Part shown: positions 1 through 8,922 of the stretch, in pieces
Layout: the number at the start of each line of letters is the position of its first letter
Position numbering within the stretch: position 1 is the first letter of the stretch
Assembly: GCF_000739015.1 (NCBI RefSeq)
Contig: NZ_JPUG01000078.1
Location: forward strand, 124,001-188,000
Source: Microvirga sp. BSC39
GTDB lineage: Bacteria > Pseudomonadota > Alphaproteobacteria > Rhizobiales > Beijerinckiaceae
Direction: 5' to 3'
DNA: 64,000 bases
Notes under the pieces: model-generated
Database searches by the model: none
Seen by the model: only the letters and a program-made list of their open reading frames with translations
What the model was told of the DNA's origin: nothing
Position numbers and translations under genes: made by a program

Positions 1-2
1 CG

Positions 3-1166
3 TCCTTCCTGGTCGATCAGGCGGTGGGGATCTCCATCATCATCGCCCTGCTGGTGCTGGGCATCGCCTTCGCCGACGAGTTCATCGGCGGTTCCCTGCG
101 CAGCCAGAGCCGGATCGCCACTACGCTCCAGGCCAATACCGGGCTTCGCCGCCGCTCCGTGGAGCAGATCGGCATTCTGGTGAGCGGCGTCGCGCGTCTT
201 GCGCTCATCATCATCGCGATCCTGCTCGTGCTGCTGCCCTGGGGCATCGAATCGGCCGATGTGACCGGATCGCTCCGGGCGCTGTTCTTCGGCTTCAACG
301 TCGGCGACGTCACCATCTCCCTGTCGTCGATCCTGATCGCGGCCCTGCTCTTTGCGGGCGGCTTCACCATCACCCGCATCATTCAGCGCTGGCTCGACAA
401 CACCTTCCTGCCGGCCACCGATCTCGATGCGGGCCTGCGCAACTCGATCCGCACGGCGGCGGGCTATGTGGGCATCATCACGGCGGGCGTGGTCGCCTTC
501 ACCTATCTGGGCCTGAGCCTGGAGCGGCTCACCATCGTGGCCGGCGCGCTGTCGGTGGGTATCGGTTTCGGCCTGCAATCCATCGTCAACAACTTCATCT
601 CCGGCCTGATCCTGCTCTGGGAGCGTCCGATCCGCGTGGGCGACCTCGTGGTGGTGGGCGATGCGGAGGGGTATGTGCGCCGGATCAACGTGCGCTCCAC
701 GGAGATCCAGACCGGCGACCGCGCCATGCTGATCGTGCCGAACTCGAACCTGATCTCGGGGGTGGTGCGCAACCGCGTGCGCAACGACCGCGTCGGCCGG
801 GTCCTCGTCACCGTTCCGGTTCCCCGCGCGTCGTCCGACCCGGATCAGGTGGCGGAGATCATGCGCCAGGCGGCCCTGGCCCATCGCGAGGTGATGAGCG
901 AGCCCAGTCCCCGCGTGCTGTTCAAGAAGGTGACGGAGAACACCATCGATTTCGATCTCGTCTGCTTCGTCGACGACATCGATGCGGCGGGCCGGGTGTC
1001 GAGCGATCTCTATTTCGAGATCTTCCGCGGCCTGCGAAAGGCCGGCATCGGGGTCCCCGCGCCCGCGGCGGCTCCCGAGCCCGAGGAGGAACCGAAGGAT
1101 AAAGCTCCGAAAGCGGACGAGGAGGACGAAACCTTAACCCTTCTCAAGGATAAGACGCCCGCATGA
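3..1166 (+). CDS. MscS family mechanosensitive ion channel (5' partial)
   Basis: Inner-membrane small-conductance mechanosensitive channel that would release solutes on hypo-osmotic shock. The frame is open to the left edge, so the N-terminus is missing; a GTG at 24 is only the first start-like codon. Visible are several hydrophobic helices, then the MscS pore and beta-domain region: a glycine/alanine-rich helix running into GFGLQSIVNNF and the ERPIRVGD motif, followed by IVPNSNLISG. The C-terminal tail is Pro/Ala/Glu/Lys-rich and charged, probably disordered. The stop overlaps the next start as ATGA, so the CAP lipoprotein gene is probably translationally coupled. Family assignment is confident; the paralogue class cannot be told from a partial sequence. 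Confidence 0.9.
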   Translation, partial: SFLVDQAVGISIIIALLVLGIAFADEFIGGSLRSQSRIATTLQANTGLRRRSVEQIGILVSGVARLALIIIAILLVLLPWGIESADVTGSLRALFFGFNVGDVTISLSSILIAALLFAGGFTITRIIQRWLDNTFLPATDLDAGLRNSIRTAAGYVGIITAGVVAFTYLGLSLERLTIVAGALSVGIGFGLQSIVNNFISGLILLWERPIRVGDLVVVGDAEGYVRRINVRSTEIQTGDRAMLIVPNSNLISGVVRNRVRNDRVGRVLVTVPVPRASSDPDQVAEIMRQAALAHREVMSEPSPRVLFKKVTENTIDFDLVCFVDDIDAAGRVSSDLYFEIFRGLRKAGIGVPAPAAAPEPEEEPKDKAPKADEEDETLTLLKDKTPA

Positions 1167-1660
1167 AGCGTCTCGTCCTCATCAGCCTGTCCGCCCTTGT
1201 CCTGGCCGCCTGCCAGAGCGAGAAACCCGTCGCCCGCAGCCAGACCCCGAGCTTCTACGTCTCGATGGCCAAGGCCGACGCGCAGGTGGATGCCGCCATG
1301 GCCCGCGACATGATCAGCGCCTACCGCGGCAACAACGGCCTGCGCCCCCTGGCTCTCGATCCGGACCTCCAGGCCGCCGCCCAGGCGGAGGCCGACGCCA
1401 TGGCGCGGGCCGACAAACCGAGCTCCGCCGACAGCTTCAAGGCGCGGCTTGCCTCCACGGGCTTCGCCCAGCCGGCCGCAAACCTCTCCGCCGGCTATCA
1501 TACCCTGGCCGAAGCCTTCTCCGGCTGGCGCGAGAGCGCGCCGCACAACCGGGTGCTCCTCGACGCCAGAGCGACCCGGATCGGCATCGCCACGGCCTAT
1601 GCGCCGAACTCCAAGTACAAGGTCTACTGGGCTCTGGCCGTCGCGGCCGACAGGCGCTGA
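1163..1660 (+). CDS. CAP (SCP-like) domain lipoprotein
   Basis: Predicted lipid-anchored envelope protein of 165 aa. A short hydrophobic signal ends in the lipobox LAAC with Cys17 as the lipidation site. The rest matches a bacterial CAP domain: an initial helix with ISAYRGNNGL, a second helix full of alanines (LQAAAQAEADAMA), and a C-terminal strand region (GIATAYAPNS, YWALAVA). The biochemical role of bacterial CAP proteins is mostly unknown. The start overlaps the upstream channel gene by 4 bp (ATGA), which fixes the start codon and suggests co-expression. Confidence 0.82.
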   Translation: MKRLVLISLSALVLAACQSEKPVARSQTPSFYVSMAKADAQVDAAMARDMISAYRGNNGLRPLALDPDLQAAAQAEADAMARADKPSSADSFKARLASTGFAQPAANLSAGYHTLAEAFSGWRESAPHNRVLLDARATRIGIATAYAPNSKYKVYWALAVAADRR

Positions 1661-1761
1661 GCCGGATCTCCCGCCTTGCGGGGGTGCGAACGGGCATGCA
1701 ACCCTGGAACGGGGGCGGAGTTTCCCAGACTCGCGCTTCTTGATGTTTCAGGCAAAGCCCC

Positions 1762-3558
1762 ATGCGGCTGATCAGGCTCTATCTTCGTGTTCTCGGCCAG
1801 CTCGGGTCCGATCTCCGGGTCGGCGCCCTGCTCGCGCTGGCCAATGTGGCGCTGGCGATCTCGGCCTTTGCGGAGCCCATCCTGTTCGGCCGCATCATCG
1901 ACGTGCTCACCCGCGGTCAGCTGCCTGATACGCCGCCCGTGACTTTCGGGGTCCTGACGCCGCTCATCCTCGCCTGGGTGGCCTTCGGCATGTTCTCCAT
2001 CGGGGCCGGCGCCCTCGTGGCGCTGCACGCCGACCGGCTCGCCCATCGCCGGCGCCTGGCCGTGGTGGCCAATTACTTCGAGCACGTGCTCGAATTGCCG
2101 CTCGCCTTCCACACCTCCACCCATTCGGGCCGCGTCCTGAAGGTGATGCTGGAAGGATCGGGCAGCATGTCATGGCTGTGGCTCGGCTTCTTCCGCGAGC
2201 ACATGTCGGCCCTAATCGCCCTTGTCCTGCTGTTGCCGCTCACGGTGTTCCTGAACTGGCGCCTCGGGCTTCTGCTGGTTGCGCTCGTCGCCGTGTTCGC
2301 GGTGCTCACCGCCATTGTCCTGCGCAAGACCGAGACCCTGCAGGGTTCCGTCGAGCGCTACCACTCAAACCTCGCGGAGCATGCCTCGGATGCGCTCGGC
2401 AACGTGCCGGTGATCCAATCCTTCACCCGCGTCGAGGCCGAGACGCGCTCGCTTAGGACAATCATCCATCAGTTGCTCCAGGCCCAGAACCCGGTTCTGT
2501 CCTGGTGGGCGCTAGCCGCAGTCGCGTCGCGGGCGTCGGCCACCATCACGGTCACGGCGATCTTCCTGCTCGGCACATGGCTGCACCTGAACGGGCTCGC
2601 CACCATCGGCGAGATCGTCATGTTCATGAGCATGGCCACCATGCTGATCGGGCGGCTCGAGCAGGCCGTGAGCTTCATCAACCAGCTCTTCATGCAGGCG
2701 CCGAAGCTGCAGGAGTTCTTCGAGATCCTTGACACCACACCGGCCGTGCGCGACCGCCCCAACGCCAGGAACGTGGAGCGCTACCGGGGCGACGTGGTCT
2801 TCGACAATGTCAGCTTCTCCTATGACGGCAAGCGCTCCGCCGTGCAGGACGTCTCCTTCACCGTTCATGAAGGAGAGAACGTCGCCCTGGTGGGCGCCAC
2901 CGGTTCGGGCAAGTCGACCACGCTGGGGCTCCTGCATCGCGCCTTCGATCCGCAATCGGGCTGCATCCGCATCGACGGGCTCGACATCCGCGACGTCACC
3001 CTGTCGTCGCTTCGCCGCAACATCGGCGTTGTGTTCCAGGAGCCGATGCTGTTTGCCCGCACCATCCGCGAAAACCTGCAGGTCGGCCGGCCTGATGCGA
3101 CGGACGCGGAGATGATCGAGGCCCTGGAGCGGGCGCAGGCCATCGAGTTCATTGCACGACAGACGGACGGCCTCGACACGGTGATCGGCGAGCGCGGGCG
3201 CTCTCTGTCCGGCGGGGAACGCCAGCGCCTGTCGATTGCCCGCGCGCTTTTGAAGAACCCGCCCATCCTCATTCTCGACGAGGCCACGAGCGCCCTCGAC
3301 GCCGCCACGGAACGCAAGCTGCAGATGGCCCTCGATGAGGTGATGAAGGGCCGCACGACCTTCGTCATTGCCCACCGCCTCGCCACGATCCGCAACGCCA
3401 ATCGCATCCTTGTGTTCGATCAAGGCCGCGTCATCGAAAGCGGCACCTTCGACGAGCTTGTCGCGACAGGCGGCCGCTTCGCGGAACTGGCCAGGGCGCA
3501 GTTCATGGCCTCAGACGATCCACCGAAGCGGCCAGCAAAGGTGTCGGCACACGCATGA
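1762..3558 (+). CDS. ndvA: NdvA/ChvA-type cyclic beta-1,2-glucan exporter (ABC, fused permease-ATPase)
   Basis: 598 aa half-transporter: six predicted membrane helices in residues ~15-310, then an ATPase domain. Walker A GATGSGKST lies near residue 377, the signature LSGGERQR near 481 and Walker B ILILDEATSAL near 502, followed by the H-loop IAHRLATI. The N-terminal AEPILFGRIID and the overall length match NdvA/ChvA of Sinorhizobium and Agrobacterium, which export cyclic beta-1,2-glucan to the periplasm for osmotic adaptation and host interaction. The cyclic glucan synthase (ndvB) is not in the window, so the substrate is inferred from family resemblance. The stop overlaps the hydrolase start (ATGA). 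Confidence 0.82.
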   Translation: MRLIRLYLRVLGQLGSDLRVGALLALANVALAISAFAEPILFGRIIDVLTRGQLPDTPPVTFGVLTPLILAWVAFGMFSIGAGALVALHADRLAHRRRLAVVANYFEHVLELPLAFHTSTHSGRVLKVMLEGSGSMSWLWLGFFREHMSALIALVLLLPLTVFLNWRLGLLLVALVAVFAVLTAIVLRKTETLQGSVERYHSNLAEHASDALGNVPVIQSFTRVEAETRSLRTIIHQLLQAQNPVLSWWALAAVASRASATITVTAIFLLGTWLHLNGLATIGEIVMFMSMATMLIGRLEQAVSFINQLFMQAPKLQEFFEILDTTPAVRDRPNARNVERYRGDVVFDNVSFSYDGKRSAVQDVSFTVHEGENVALVGATGSGKSTTLGLLHRAFDPQSGCIRIDGLDIRDVTLSSLRRNIGVVFQEPMLFARTIRENLQVGRPDATDAEMIEALERAQAIEFIARQTDGLDTVIGERGRSLSGGERQRLSIARALLKNPPILILDEATSALDAATERKLQMALDEVMKGRTTFVIAHRLATIRNANRILVFDQGRVIESGTFDELVATGGRFAELARAQFMASDDPPKRPAKVSAHA

Positions 3559-4424
3559 GTCAAACCTTCGATCCCAGCACGCCCGGCCATCGCACCCGCA
3601 CCAACGGCATCACGCTTCACGGCGTCGAGGCGGGGCCGGAGGACGGCCATCTCATCATCCTCCTGCACGGCTTCCCTGAATTCTGGTGGGGCTGGCGCTA
3701 TCAGATCGGCCCGCTGACTGACGCAGGCTTTCGCGTGCTCGTGCCCGACCAGCGCGGCTACAATCTCAGCGACAAGCCGGAGGGCCGGCGGGCCTACGAT
3801 CTCGACATTCTGGCCAAGGACGTCGTCGGCCTGGCCGATGCTCTGGGGCGGCAGACGTTCTCCATCGTCGGCCATGACTGGGGCGGGCTCGTGGCCTGGT
3901 GGACGGCCTCGCGCTACCCGGATCGCGTGAAGAGCCTCGGCATCCTCAACGCACCCCATCCGAACGTCGCCGGCGCTTACATGCGCTCGCATCCGAGCCA
4001 GATGGTGCGAAGCCTCTATGTAGGCTTCTTCCAGATCCCGCTCCTGCCTGAAACCATGCTCTCGGCCAACGGCCACCGCAGTCTCAAGGATGCGCTCCAA
4101 CGCACGAGCCGCCCCGGCACGTTCTCGGACGACGACATCGCTGTTTACGAGAAGATGTGGTCGCAGCCCGGTGCGCTCACCGCGATGCTGAACTGGTATC
4201 GCGCCCTGCCGTTCAAGCCCAGCATGAAGGATGCGACGGTGCGCGCCCCCACCCTGGTGATCTGGGGCAGCAAGGACCAGTTCCTGGAGAAGGGGCTTGC
4301 GGAGGCGAGCCTTGCCTTGTGCGAGAAAGGCAGCATCCGCTGGATCGAGAGCGCCACCCACTGGGTCCAGCATGAGGAGCCGGAGGCGGTCAACGCGGCG
4401 CTGGTGGAGTTCCTGAAAGTCTAG
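3555..4424 (+). CDS. alpha/beta hydrolase, epoxide hydrolase-like
   Basis: 289 aa cytoplasmic alpha/beta-hydrolase fold protein. Oxyanion-hole motif HGFPEFWWGW lies near residue 36; the nucleophile elbow is VGHDWGG, i.e. an aspartate nucleophile near residue 107 as in soluble epoxide hydrolases and haloalkane dehalogenases. The late motif ATHWVQHEEPE supplies the catalytic histidine near residue 273. The substrate is not predictable; haloalkane dehalogenase and fluoroacetate dehalogenase are alternatives. It overlaps the exporter gene by 4 bp (ATGA) and is probably co-transcribed with it. Confidence 0.82.
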   Translation: MSQTFDPSTPGHRTRTNGITLHGVEAGPEDGHLIILLHGFPEFWWGWRYQIGPLTDAGFRVLVPDQRGYNLSDKPEGRRAYDLDILAKDVVGLADALGRQTFSIVGHDWGGLVAWWTASRYPDRVKSLGILNAPHPNVAGAYMRSHPSQMVRSLYVGFFQIPLLPETMLSANGHRSLKDALQRTSRPGTFSDDDIAVYEKMWSQPGALTAMLNWYRALPFKPSMKDATVRAPTLVIWGSKDQFLEKGLAEASLALCEKGSIRWIESATHWVQHEEPEAVNAALVEFLKV

Positions 4425-4470
4425 TGTGCCGACGGAAGAAGCGTAGAGCCAACCGTCGAAGTTCCAACAC

Positions 4471-5769
4471 TCACTCGGCCCTTGGCCGCACCAGCGACAG
4501 CGGCGTGATCCTCACCGCCATGATCCGGTTGCGGGACTTTCGGAGCACCTGAAAGCGGAAGCCGTGGAAGGTGAAGATCTGGCCCGTGTCGGGAATGGCC
4601 TGCGCCTCATGGATGATGAGGCCCGCGATGGTGGTGGCCTCCTCGTCCGGCAGGTTCCAGTCCATGGCGCGGTTGAGGTCGCGGATCGGCACGCCCCCGT
4701 CCACGTTCACCGAGCCGTTGGGCTGAGGCCGCACGCCCTGCACGGAGAGATCGTGCTCGTCCTTGATGTCGCCGACGATCTCCTCGAGGATGTCCTCGAG
4801 GGTGATGAGGCCCATCACCTCGCCGTACTCGTCGACCACCAGGGCGAAGTGCGTCTTCTTGGCGAGAAAGGCCTTGAGCTGATCGCGAAGCGACGTGGTG
4901 TCGGGCACGAACCAGGTCTCCAGCGCAATCGCCTCCACCTTCAGCTTGCTCGCATCGCCGCCCACCGCATCGAGCGCGCGCAGCAGGTCCTTGGCGTGGA
5001 GCAAGCCGACGATGTTCTCCTGGCTTTCGCGCCACAGGGGCATGCGCGTATAGGGCGAGGAGAGAACCTCGCGCACGATCTCTTCCGACGACAGATCCGC
5101 GTTGATCGTGCGCATCTTGGTGCGGTGGACCATGACCTCCGAGACGCTCAGGTCCTTGAGGTCGAGCAGGCCGCCAAGCATGTCGCGGTCGGCCTTGGCG
5201 ACGCCGCCCTCCTTGTGCAGCAGGGCCACCTGGCCGCGGATCTCCTCGCTGGCGGAAAGGATCGGCGTGTTCTCGCCGATCCGGATGCCGAAGGGGCGCA
5301 GCATGAGGCGCACCATGCGCTCGATGGCGATGGCCAGGGGCCCTAAGAGCGCCACGACCCAGGACATGGGCCGCGAGAGGAACAGGGACGCCTGGTCCGA
5401 GAAGGAAATGGCGATGGTCTTCGGCAGCACCTCGGCGAACACGATCACCAGGATCGACATGATCACCGTGGCATAGATCGCGCCCTCGTCGCCGAAGATC
5501 GCCACCAGCACGCTCGTGGCGAAGGCCGAGACGCCGATATTGACGATGTTGTTGCCGATCAGCACCGTGCCGATGAAGCGCTCGCGCATTTCGAGCAGGC
5601 GGTTCACCAGCTTGGCACGCCTGTCGCCGCCCCTCTCCAGCACGAGCATGCGGGAGCGGGAGGCGGCCGTGAAGGCCGTCTCGCTCGCCGAGAAGAAGGC
5701 CGAGAGCAGAAGGCAGAAAACGACGACCGCCGCTGCAAGCCAAAGATTGCCGGATGATTCTTCGACCAT
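4471..5769 (-). CDS. HlyC/CorC (CNNM-like) family membrane protein with CBS domains
   Basis: 432 aa. N-terminal DUF21/CNNM membrane region (hydrophobic helices, FFSASETAFTAASR), a central CBS pair (SEVMVHRTKMRTI, then HFALVVDEYGEVMGLITLEDILEEIVG) and a C-terminal CorC_HlyC domain. Relatives take part in magnesium/cobalt efflux or resistance; older annotations call them haemolysins without good evidence. I chose the ATG at 5769, 4 nt after the aroB stop, rather than an in-frame TTG at 5796 inside aroB. It is the last gene of the aroK-aroB transcription unit. Confidence 0.85.
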   Translation of the reverse strand: MVEESSGNLWLAAAVVVFCLLLSAFFSASETAFTAASRSRMLVLERGGDRRAKLVNRLLEMRERFIGTVLIGNNIVNIGVSAFATSVLVAIFGDEGAIYATVIMSILVIVFAEVLPKTIAISFSDQASLFLSRPMSWVVALLGPLAIAIERMVRLMLRPFGIRIGENTPILSASEEIRGQVALLHKEGGVAKADRDMLGGLLDLKDLSVSEVMVHRTKMRTINADLSSEEIVREVLSSPYTRMPLWRESQENIVGLLHAKDLLRALDAVGGDASKLKVEAIALETWFVPDTTSLRDQLKAFLAKKTHFALVVDEYGEVMGLITLEDILEEIVGDIKDEHDLSVQGVRPQPNGSVNVDGGVPIRDLNRAMDWNLPDEEATTIAGLIIHEAQAIPDTGQIFTFHGFRFQVLRKSRNRIMAVRITPLSLVRPRAE

Positions 5770-5773
5770 GACC

Positions 5774-6913
5774 TTATGCGCTGATCTCACCTGCAAGGAA
5801 CGTGCGAACCTCGTCGGCCGCGATGCCCGGCGCGATGAAGCTCCGGCCGATGCCCCGGGCCAGGATGAAGGTCAGAGCGCCGCCCTTGACCTTCTTGTCC
5901 TGAGCCATGGCGTCGAGCAGCTCGTCGACCGTGCCGCAGCTTCCCGGAACCTGGGACAGGCGCGTGGGGAGCCCAGCGGCTTTCAGATGAGCCTCGACGC
6001 GCTCCGCGTCCGCCTGTGGGCTGAGCCCAAGGGACGCGGAGAAGCGGAAGGCGAGCGCCAACCCGATGGCGACGCCCTCGCCGTGCACGAGGCGTGTGGA
6101 ATCGTAGGCCGTGATCTTCTCGAGCGCGTGGCCGAAGGTATGGCCGAGATTGAGCAGAGCCCGGTCGCCGTTCTCGTGCTCGTCGCGCACCACGACAGCC
6201 GCCTTGGCGCGGCAGCTCTGAGCCACGGCCTCGTCGCGCGCGTGGTCACCGGCAAAGACGCCACGCCAGTTCGCCTCGCACCAGGCGAAGAAGCGCGCGT
6301 CGTCGATGAGGCCGTACTTCACCACCTCGGCATAGCCGGCGCGCATTTCACGCAACGGCAGTGTGTCGAGCAGCGCCGTGTCGGCGAGCACGAGGCTCGG
6401 CTGGTGGAAGGCGCCGACGAGATTCTTGCCGTGACGCGAGTTGATGCCGGTCTTGCCGCCCACCGAGGAATCGACCTGGGAGAGCAGGCTGGTGGGCACC
6501 TGCACGAAGCGCACGCCCCGGCGCACCACGGCCGCGGCAAAGCCTGCGAGGTCTCCGATCACGCCGCCGCCCAGCGCCACGACGAGATCGCCGCGCTCGA
6601 TTTTTGCCGCCAGCACCGCATCGCAGACCCGCTCCAGGCTGGCATAGGATTTGGTGGCCTCGCCGGGGGGCAGGGTGGTCACGGAGACGCGCAACCCTTG
6701 AGCCTCAAGGGAAGCCGCCAGGGCGGCGGCATAGAGCGGGCCCACATGGTCGTCCGTCACGATGGCGGCGGCGCGCGCGCCCAAGGCCGCAATGCGTGCG
6801 CCGGCGGACTCGATCAGGCCGCGCCCGACCAGGATGTCGTAGGCCCTGTCGCCGAGGGGCACCGGCACCGTGATGAAGGACGGGTTGTCCATCCTGGCGG
6901 ATGACAGCGTCAT
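5774..6913 (-). CDS. aroB: 3-dehydroquinate synthase
   Basis: 379 aa. Converts DAHP to 3-dehydroquinate, second step of the shikimate pathway, NAD- and metal-dependent. Diagnostic motifs are GGGVIGDLAGFAAA (NAD-binding), a PTSLLSQVDSSVGGKTGIN block, and the metal-ligand histidines in NLGHTFGHALE and in VHGEGVAIG. The ATG at 6913 overlaps the aroK stop as ATGA, which decides the start over an upstream in-frame GTG. aroK-aroB adjacency is classical and couples two shikimate steps. Confidence 0.96.
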   Translation of the reverse strand: MTLSSARMDNPSFITVPVPLGDRAYDILVGRGLIESAGARIAALGARAAAIVTDDHVGPLYAAALAASLEAQGLRVSVTTLPPGEATKSYASLERVCDAVLAAKIERGDLVVALGGGVIGDLAGFAAAVVRRGVRFVQVPTSLLSQVDSSVGGKTGINSRHGKNLVGAFHQPSLVLADTALLDTLPLREMRAGYAEVVKYGLIDDARFFAWCEANWRGVFAGDHARDEAVAQSCRAKAAVVVRDEHENGDRALLNLGHTFGHALEKITAYDSTRLVHGEGVAIGLALAFRFSASLGLSPQADAERVEAHLKAAGLPTRLSQVPGSCGTVDELLDAMAQDKKVKGGALTFILARGIGRSFIAPGIAADEVRTFLAGEISA

Positions 6914-7542
6914 GTCCGGGCGCTCTCCTGCTGTTCGTGCTCGAACCAATGGCGCAGGGCCTTGATGAGTTCGGCAACCACCTTGTCGTGCGGAGCCTCG
7001 TGGGAATCGATCGTGACGTCGGCCGTGGCATAGACCGGGTAGCGCAGGTCCATGAGGCGGCGCATGGTGCCCTCGGGATCCGGGTTCTGCAGCAGGGGGC
7101 GGGTCGAGCGCTTGCGCACCCGGCGCATGAGAACGTCGAGATCGGCCTTGAGCCAGATCGAGATGCCCTGCTCGGCGATCCGCCCGCGGGTCTCCTCGTT
7201 CATGAAGGCGCCGCCGCCCGTGGCCAGCACGATGGGGCCCTCCTGCAGGAGGCGGGCGATCACGCGGCGCTCGCCGTCGCGAAAGTGCTCCTCGCCGTGA
7301 ACGGCGAAGATTTCGGGGATCGTCATGCCGGCCGCGGCCTCGATCTCGTGATCGGCGTCACGGAAAGGCAGCTTGAGCGCCTGCGCGAGCCTGCGGCCCA
7401 CGGTGCTCTTTCCGGCGCCCATGAGGCCGACGAGCACAAGCGATCGCGTGCCGAGCAGGCGGCTGATGGGATGGCCGCGCTGGCTTGCCTGGTTTTGCCC
7501 GCCTGCTTCATCGAGCGAGTTGAAGCGGCTGATTTTGTTCAT
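6910..7542 (-). CDS. aroK: shikimate kinase
   Basis: 210 aa. Phosphorylates shikimate with ATP. A ~35-residue polar N-terminal extension precedes the core. The Walker A/P-loop is GLMGAGKST, followed by the shikimate-binding motifs DADHEIE and GEEHFRDGE, GGGAF, and the lid region RSTRPLL. The ATG at 7542 was preferred over an upstream start at 7560 because it lies closest to the family start and AGGA/GGAG sequences precede it. First gene of an aroK-aroB-CBS protein unit on the minus strand, diverging from the small membrane protein/xerD pair. Confidence 0.95.
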   Translation of the reverse strand: MNKISRFNSLDEAGGQNQASQRGHPISRLLGTRSLVLVGLMGAGKSTVGRRLAQALKLPFRDADHEIEAAAGMTIPEIFAVHGEEHFRDGERRVIARLLQEGPIVLATGGGAFMNEETRGRIAEQGISIWLKADLDVLMRRVRKRSTRPLLQNPDPEGTMRRLMDLRYPVYATADVTIDSHEAPHDKVVAELIKALRHWFEHEQQESART

Positions 7543-7680
7543 GGCTCCATGTCCTAGCATGGGCGCGTCGGCCTGTCACAAGGGTGTTACCTTCCGGCCC
7601 TCCGAAACTTAACCGAACACAGGGGGTTGCCTTCCGGGCCTTGGCATGGTTCTAGCGGGTTAACGGTTCAAGAGGCTCAG

Positions 7681-7830
7681 GTGCCCACGCTCTTTCGGTT
7701 TCTCCTCGTCGTCGCCATTCTCGCAGGCCTTGGCTTTGCCGCCATGTTCGCCTTGGCGACCCTTGTCGATCCCGACCCGCGCGAGATCAGCGTTCCGGTC
7801 CAGACCAGCCGTCCGCCTTCCTCTTCATGA
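7681..7830 (+). CDS. small single-pass membrane protein upstream of xerD
   Basis: 49 aa starting at GTG 7681, with GAGG a few bases upstream (AAGAGGCTCAG-GTG); the longer frame from 7627 has no supporting ribosome site. One hydrophobic helix (FRFLLVVAILAGLGFAAMF) is followed by a short tail with PDPREISVPV. Similar short proteins with a P-x-PRE-[IM]-x-VP tail sit next to xerD in many Rhizobiales, from memory of that neighbourhood. Function unknown. Its stop overlaps the xerD start (ATGA). Confidence 0.75.
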   Translation: MPTLFRFLLVVAILAGLGFAAMFALATLVDPDPREISVPVQTSRPPSSS

Positions 7831-8759
7831 GCGGCGCCCGCCAGGCCAGCCTCTTCCTCGACATGCTTGCCGCCGAGCGCGGCGCCTCCAAGAACACGCT
7901 CGATGCCTATCGGCGCGACCTCGACGATTACCTGAGCTTCCTCGCCGAGGCAGGCGCCCAGCCCGACAGCGCCACCTCCACCACGGTCCGGGGCTTCATG
8001 GCGAGCCTGGAAGAGCGGGGCCTGAAGGCGTCCTCCGCCGCCCGCCGGCTCTCGGCCGTGCGCCAGTTCCACAAGTTCCTCTACGTGGAGGGCTTTGCCC
8101 CGGCCGACCCGACGGCCACCGTGTCGGCGCCCAAGCGGGGCAGGGCGCTGCCCAAGGTGCTGTCCGTCGCCGAGGTCGACCGCCTGCTGCAGGTGGCCTC
8201 CGAGGGGATTACCCATCCCCAGGCCACGCAGCCTGAGCGCCTGCGGGCCGCGCGCATGACCTGCCTGCTGGAGCTTCTCTATGCCACGGGCCTGCGCGTG
8301 TCCGAGCTGATGGCCCTGCCGAAAAGTGCCGCCAAGACCCGCGACCGTTTTCTCGTGGTGCGAGGCAAGGGCGCCAAGGAGCGGCTGGTGCCGCTCACCG
8401 ACGCGGCCCGCGAGGCGGCGCGAACCTATCTCGCCCTGCTGGAGGAGCAGAAGAAGGCCAAAGGCCCCTGGCTGTTCCCGGCCGACAGCGAAAGCGGCCA
8501 CCTGACCCGCCAGGCCTTCGCCCGCGACCTGAAGGCGGTGGCCGGCGCGGCCGGCCTTCGCGCCGACAAGGTCAGCCCCCACGTGCTCCGCCACGCGTTC
8601 GCCAGCCACCTGCTCCAGAACGGCGCCGACCTGCGCGTGGTGCAGGAATTGCTGGGCCATTCCGACATCTCGACAACGCAGATCTACACCCACGTGCTGG
8701 ACGAGCGCCTCAAGAGCATGGTGCGGGATCTGCACCCGCTGGCGGAGGGCGGGGAGTAA
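7827..8759 (+). CDS. xerD: site-specific tyrosine recombinase XerD
   Basis: 310 aa. Acts with XerC at dif to resolve chromosome dimers at division. The N-terminal SAM-like core-binding domain (residues ~5-90) is followed by the catalytic domain with the active-site set: Arg in TGLRVSEL, Lys in RGKGAKER, His-x-x-Arg in HVLRHAFASHLL, His in LLGHSD, and the nucleophile Tyr in TTQIYTH. This is the conserved chromosomal XerD rather than a phage integrase, judged from length, motif spelling and the aroK/aroB neighbourhood. Start coupled to the upstream small ORF (ATGA). Confidence 0.93.
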   Translation: MSGARQASLFLDMLAAERGASKNTLDAYRRDLDDYLSFLAEAGAQPDSATSTTVRGFMASLEERGLKASSAARRLSAVRQFHKFLYVEGFAPADPTATVSAPKRGRALPKVLSVAEVDRLLQVASEGITHPQATQPERLRAARMTCLLELLYATGLRVSELMALPKSAAKTRDRFLVVRGKGAKERLVPLTDAAREAARTYLALLEEQKKAKGPWLFPADSESGHLTRQAFARDLKAVAGAAGLRADKVSPHVLRHAFASHLLQNGADLRVVQELLGHSDISTTQIYTHVLDERLKSMVRDLHPLAEGGE

Positions 8760-8768
8760 GCTTGCTCC

Positions 8769-8913
8769 CACTGTCATTCCGGGGCCGCATAGCGGAGCCC
8801 GGAATCCATAAACACGAGGTTGCCGGAAAGCGCGATTAGCGTTGCGCCTCTGTTTGCACCGTTAGCGGTTATGGATTCCGGGCTCTCGCTACGCTCGCCC
8901 CGGAATGACAGTG
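8769..8913. repeat. 145-bp composite palindromic element, copy 1
   Basis: Bounded by perfect 16-base inverted ends, CACTGTCATTCCGGGG at 8769 and its complement ending at 8913. Inside are two further inverted GGAATCCATAA / TTATGGATTCC arms around a core containing GCGTTGCGCCTCT and CGTTAGCGG. The same ends, arms and core recur at 14328-14475. It fills the gap between convergent xerD and metW and could also act as a bidirectional terminator. Confidence 0.88.
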
Positions 8914-8922
8914 CTTGGAACG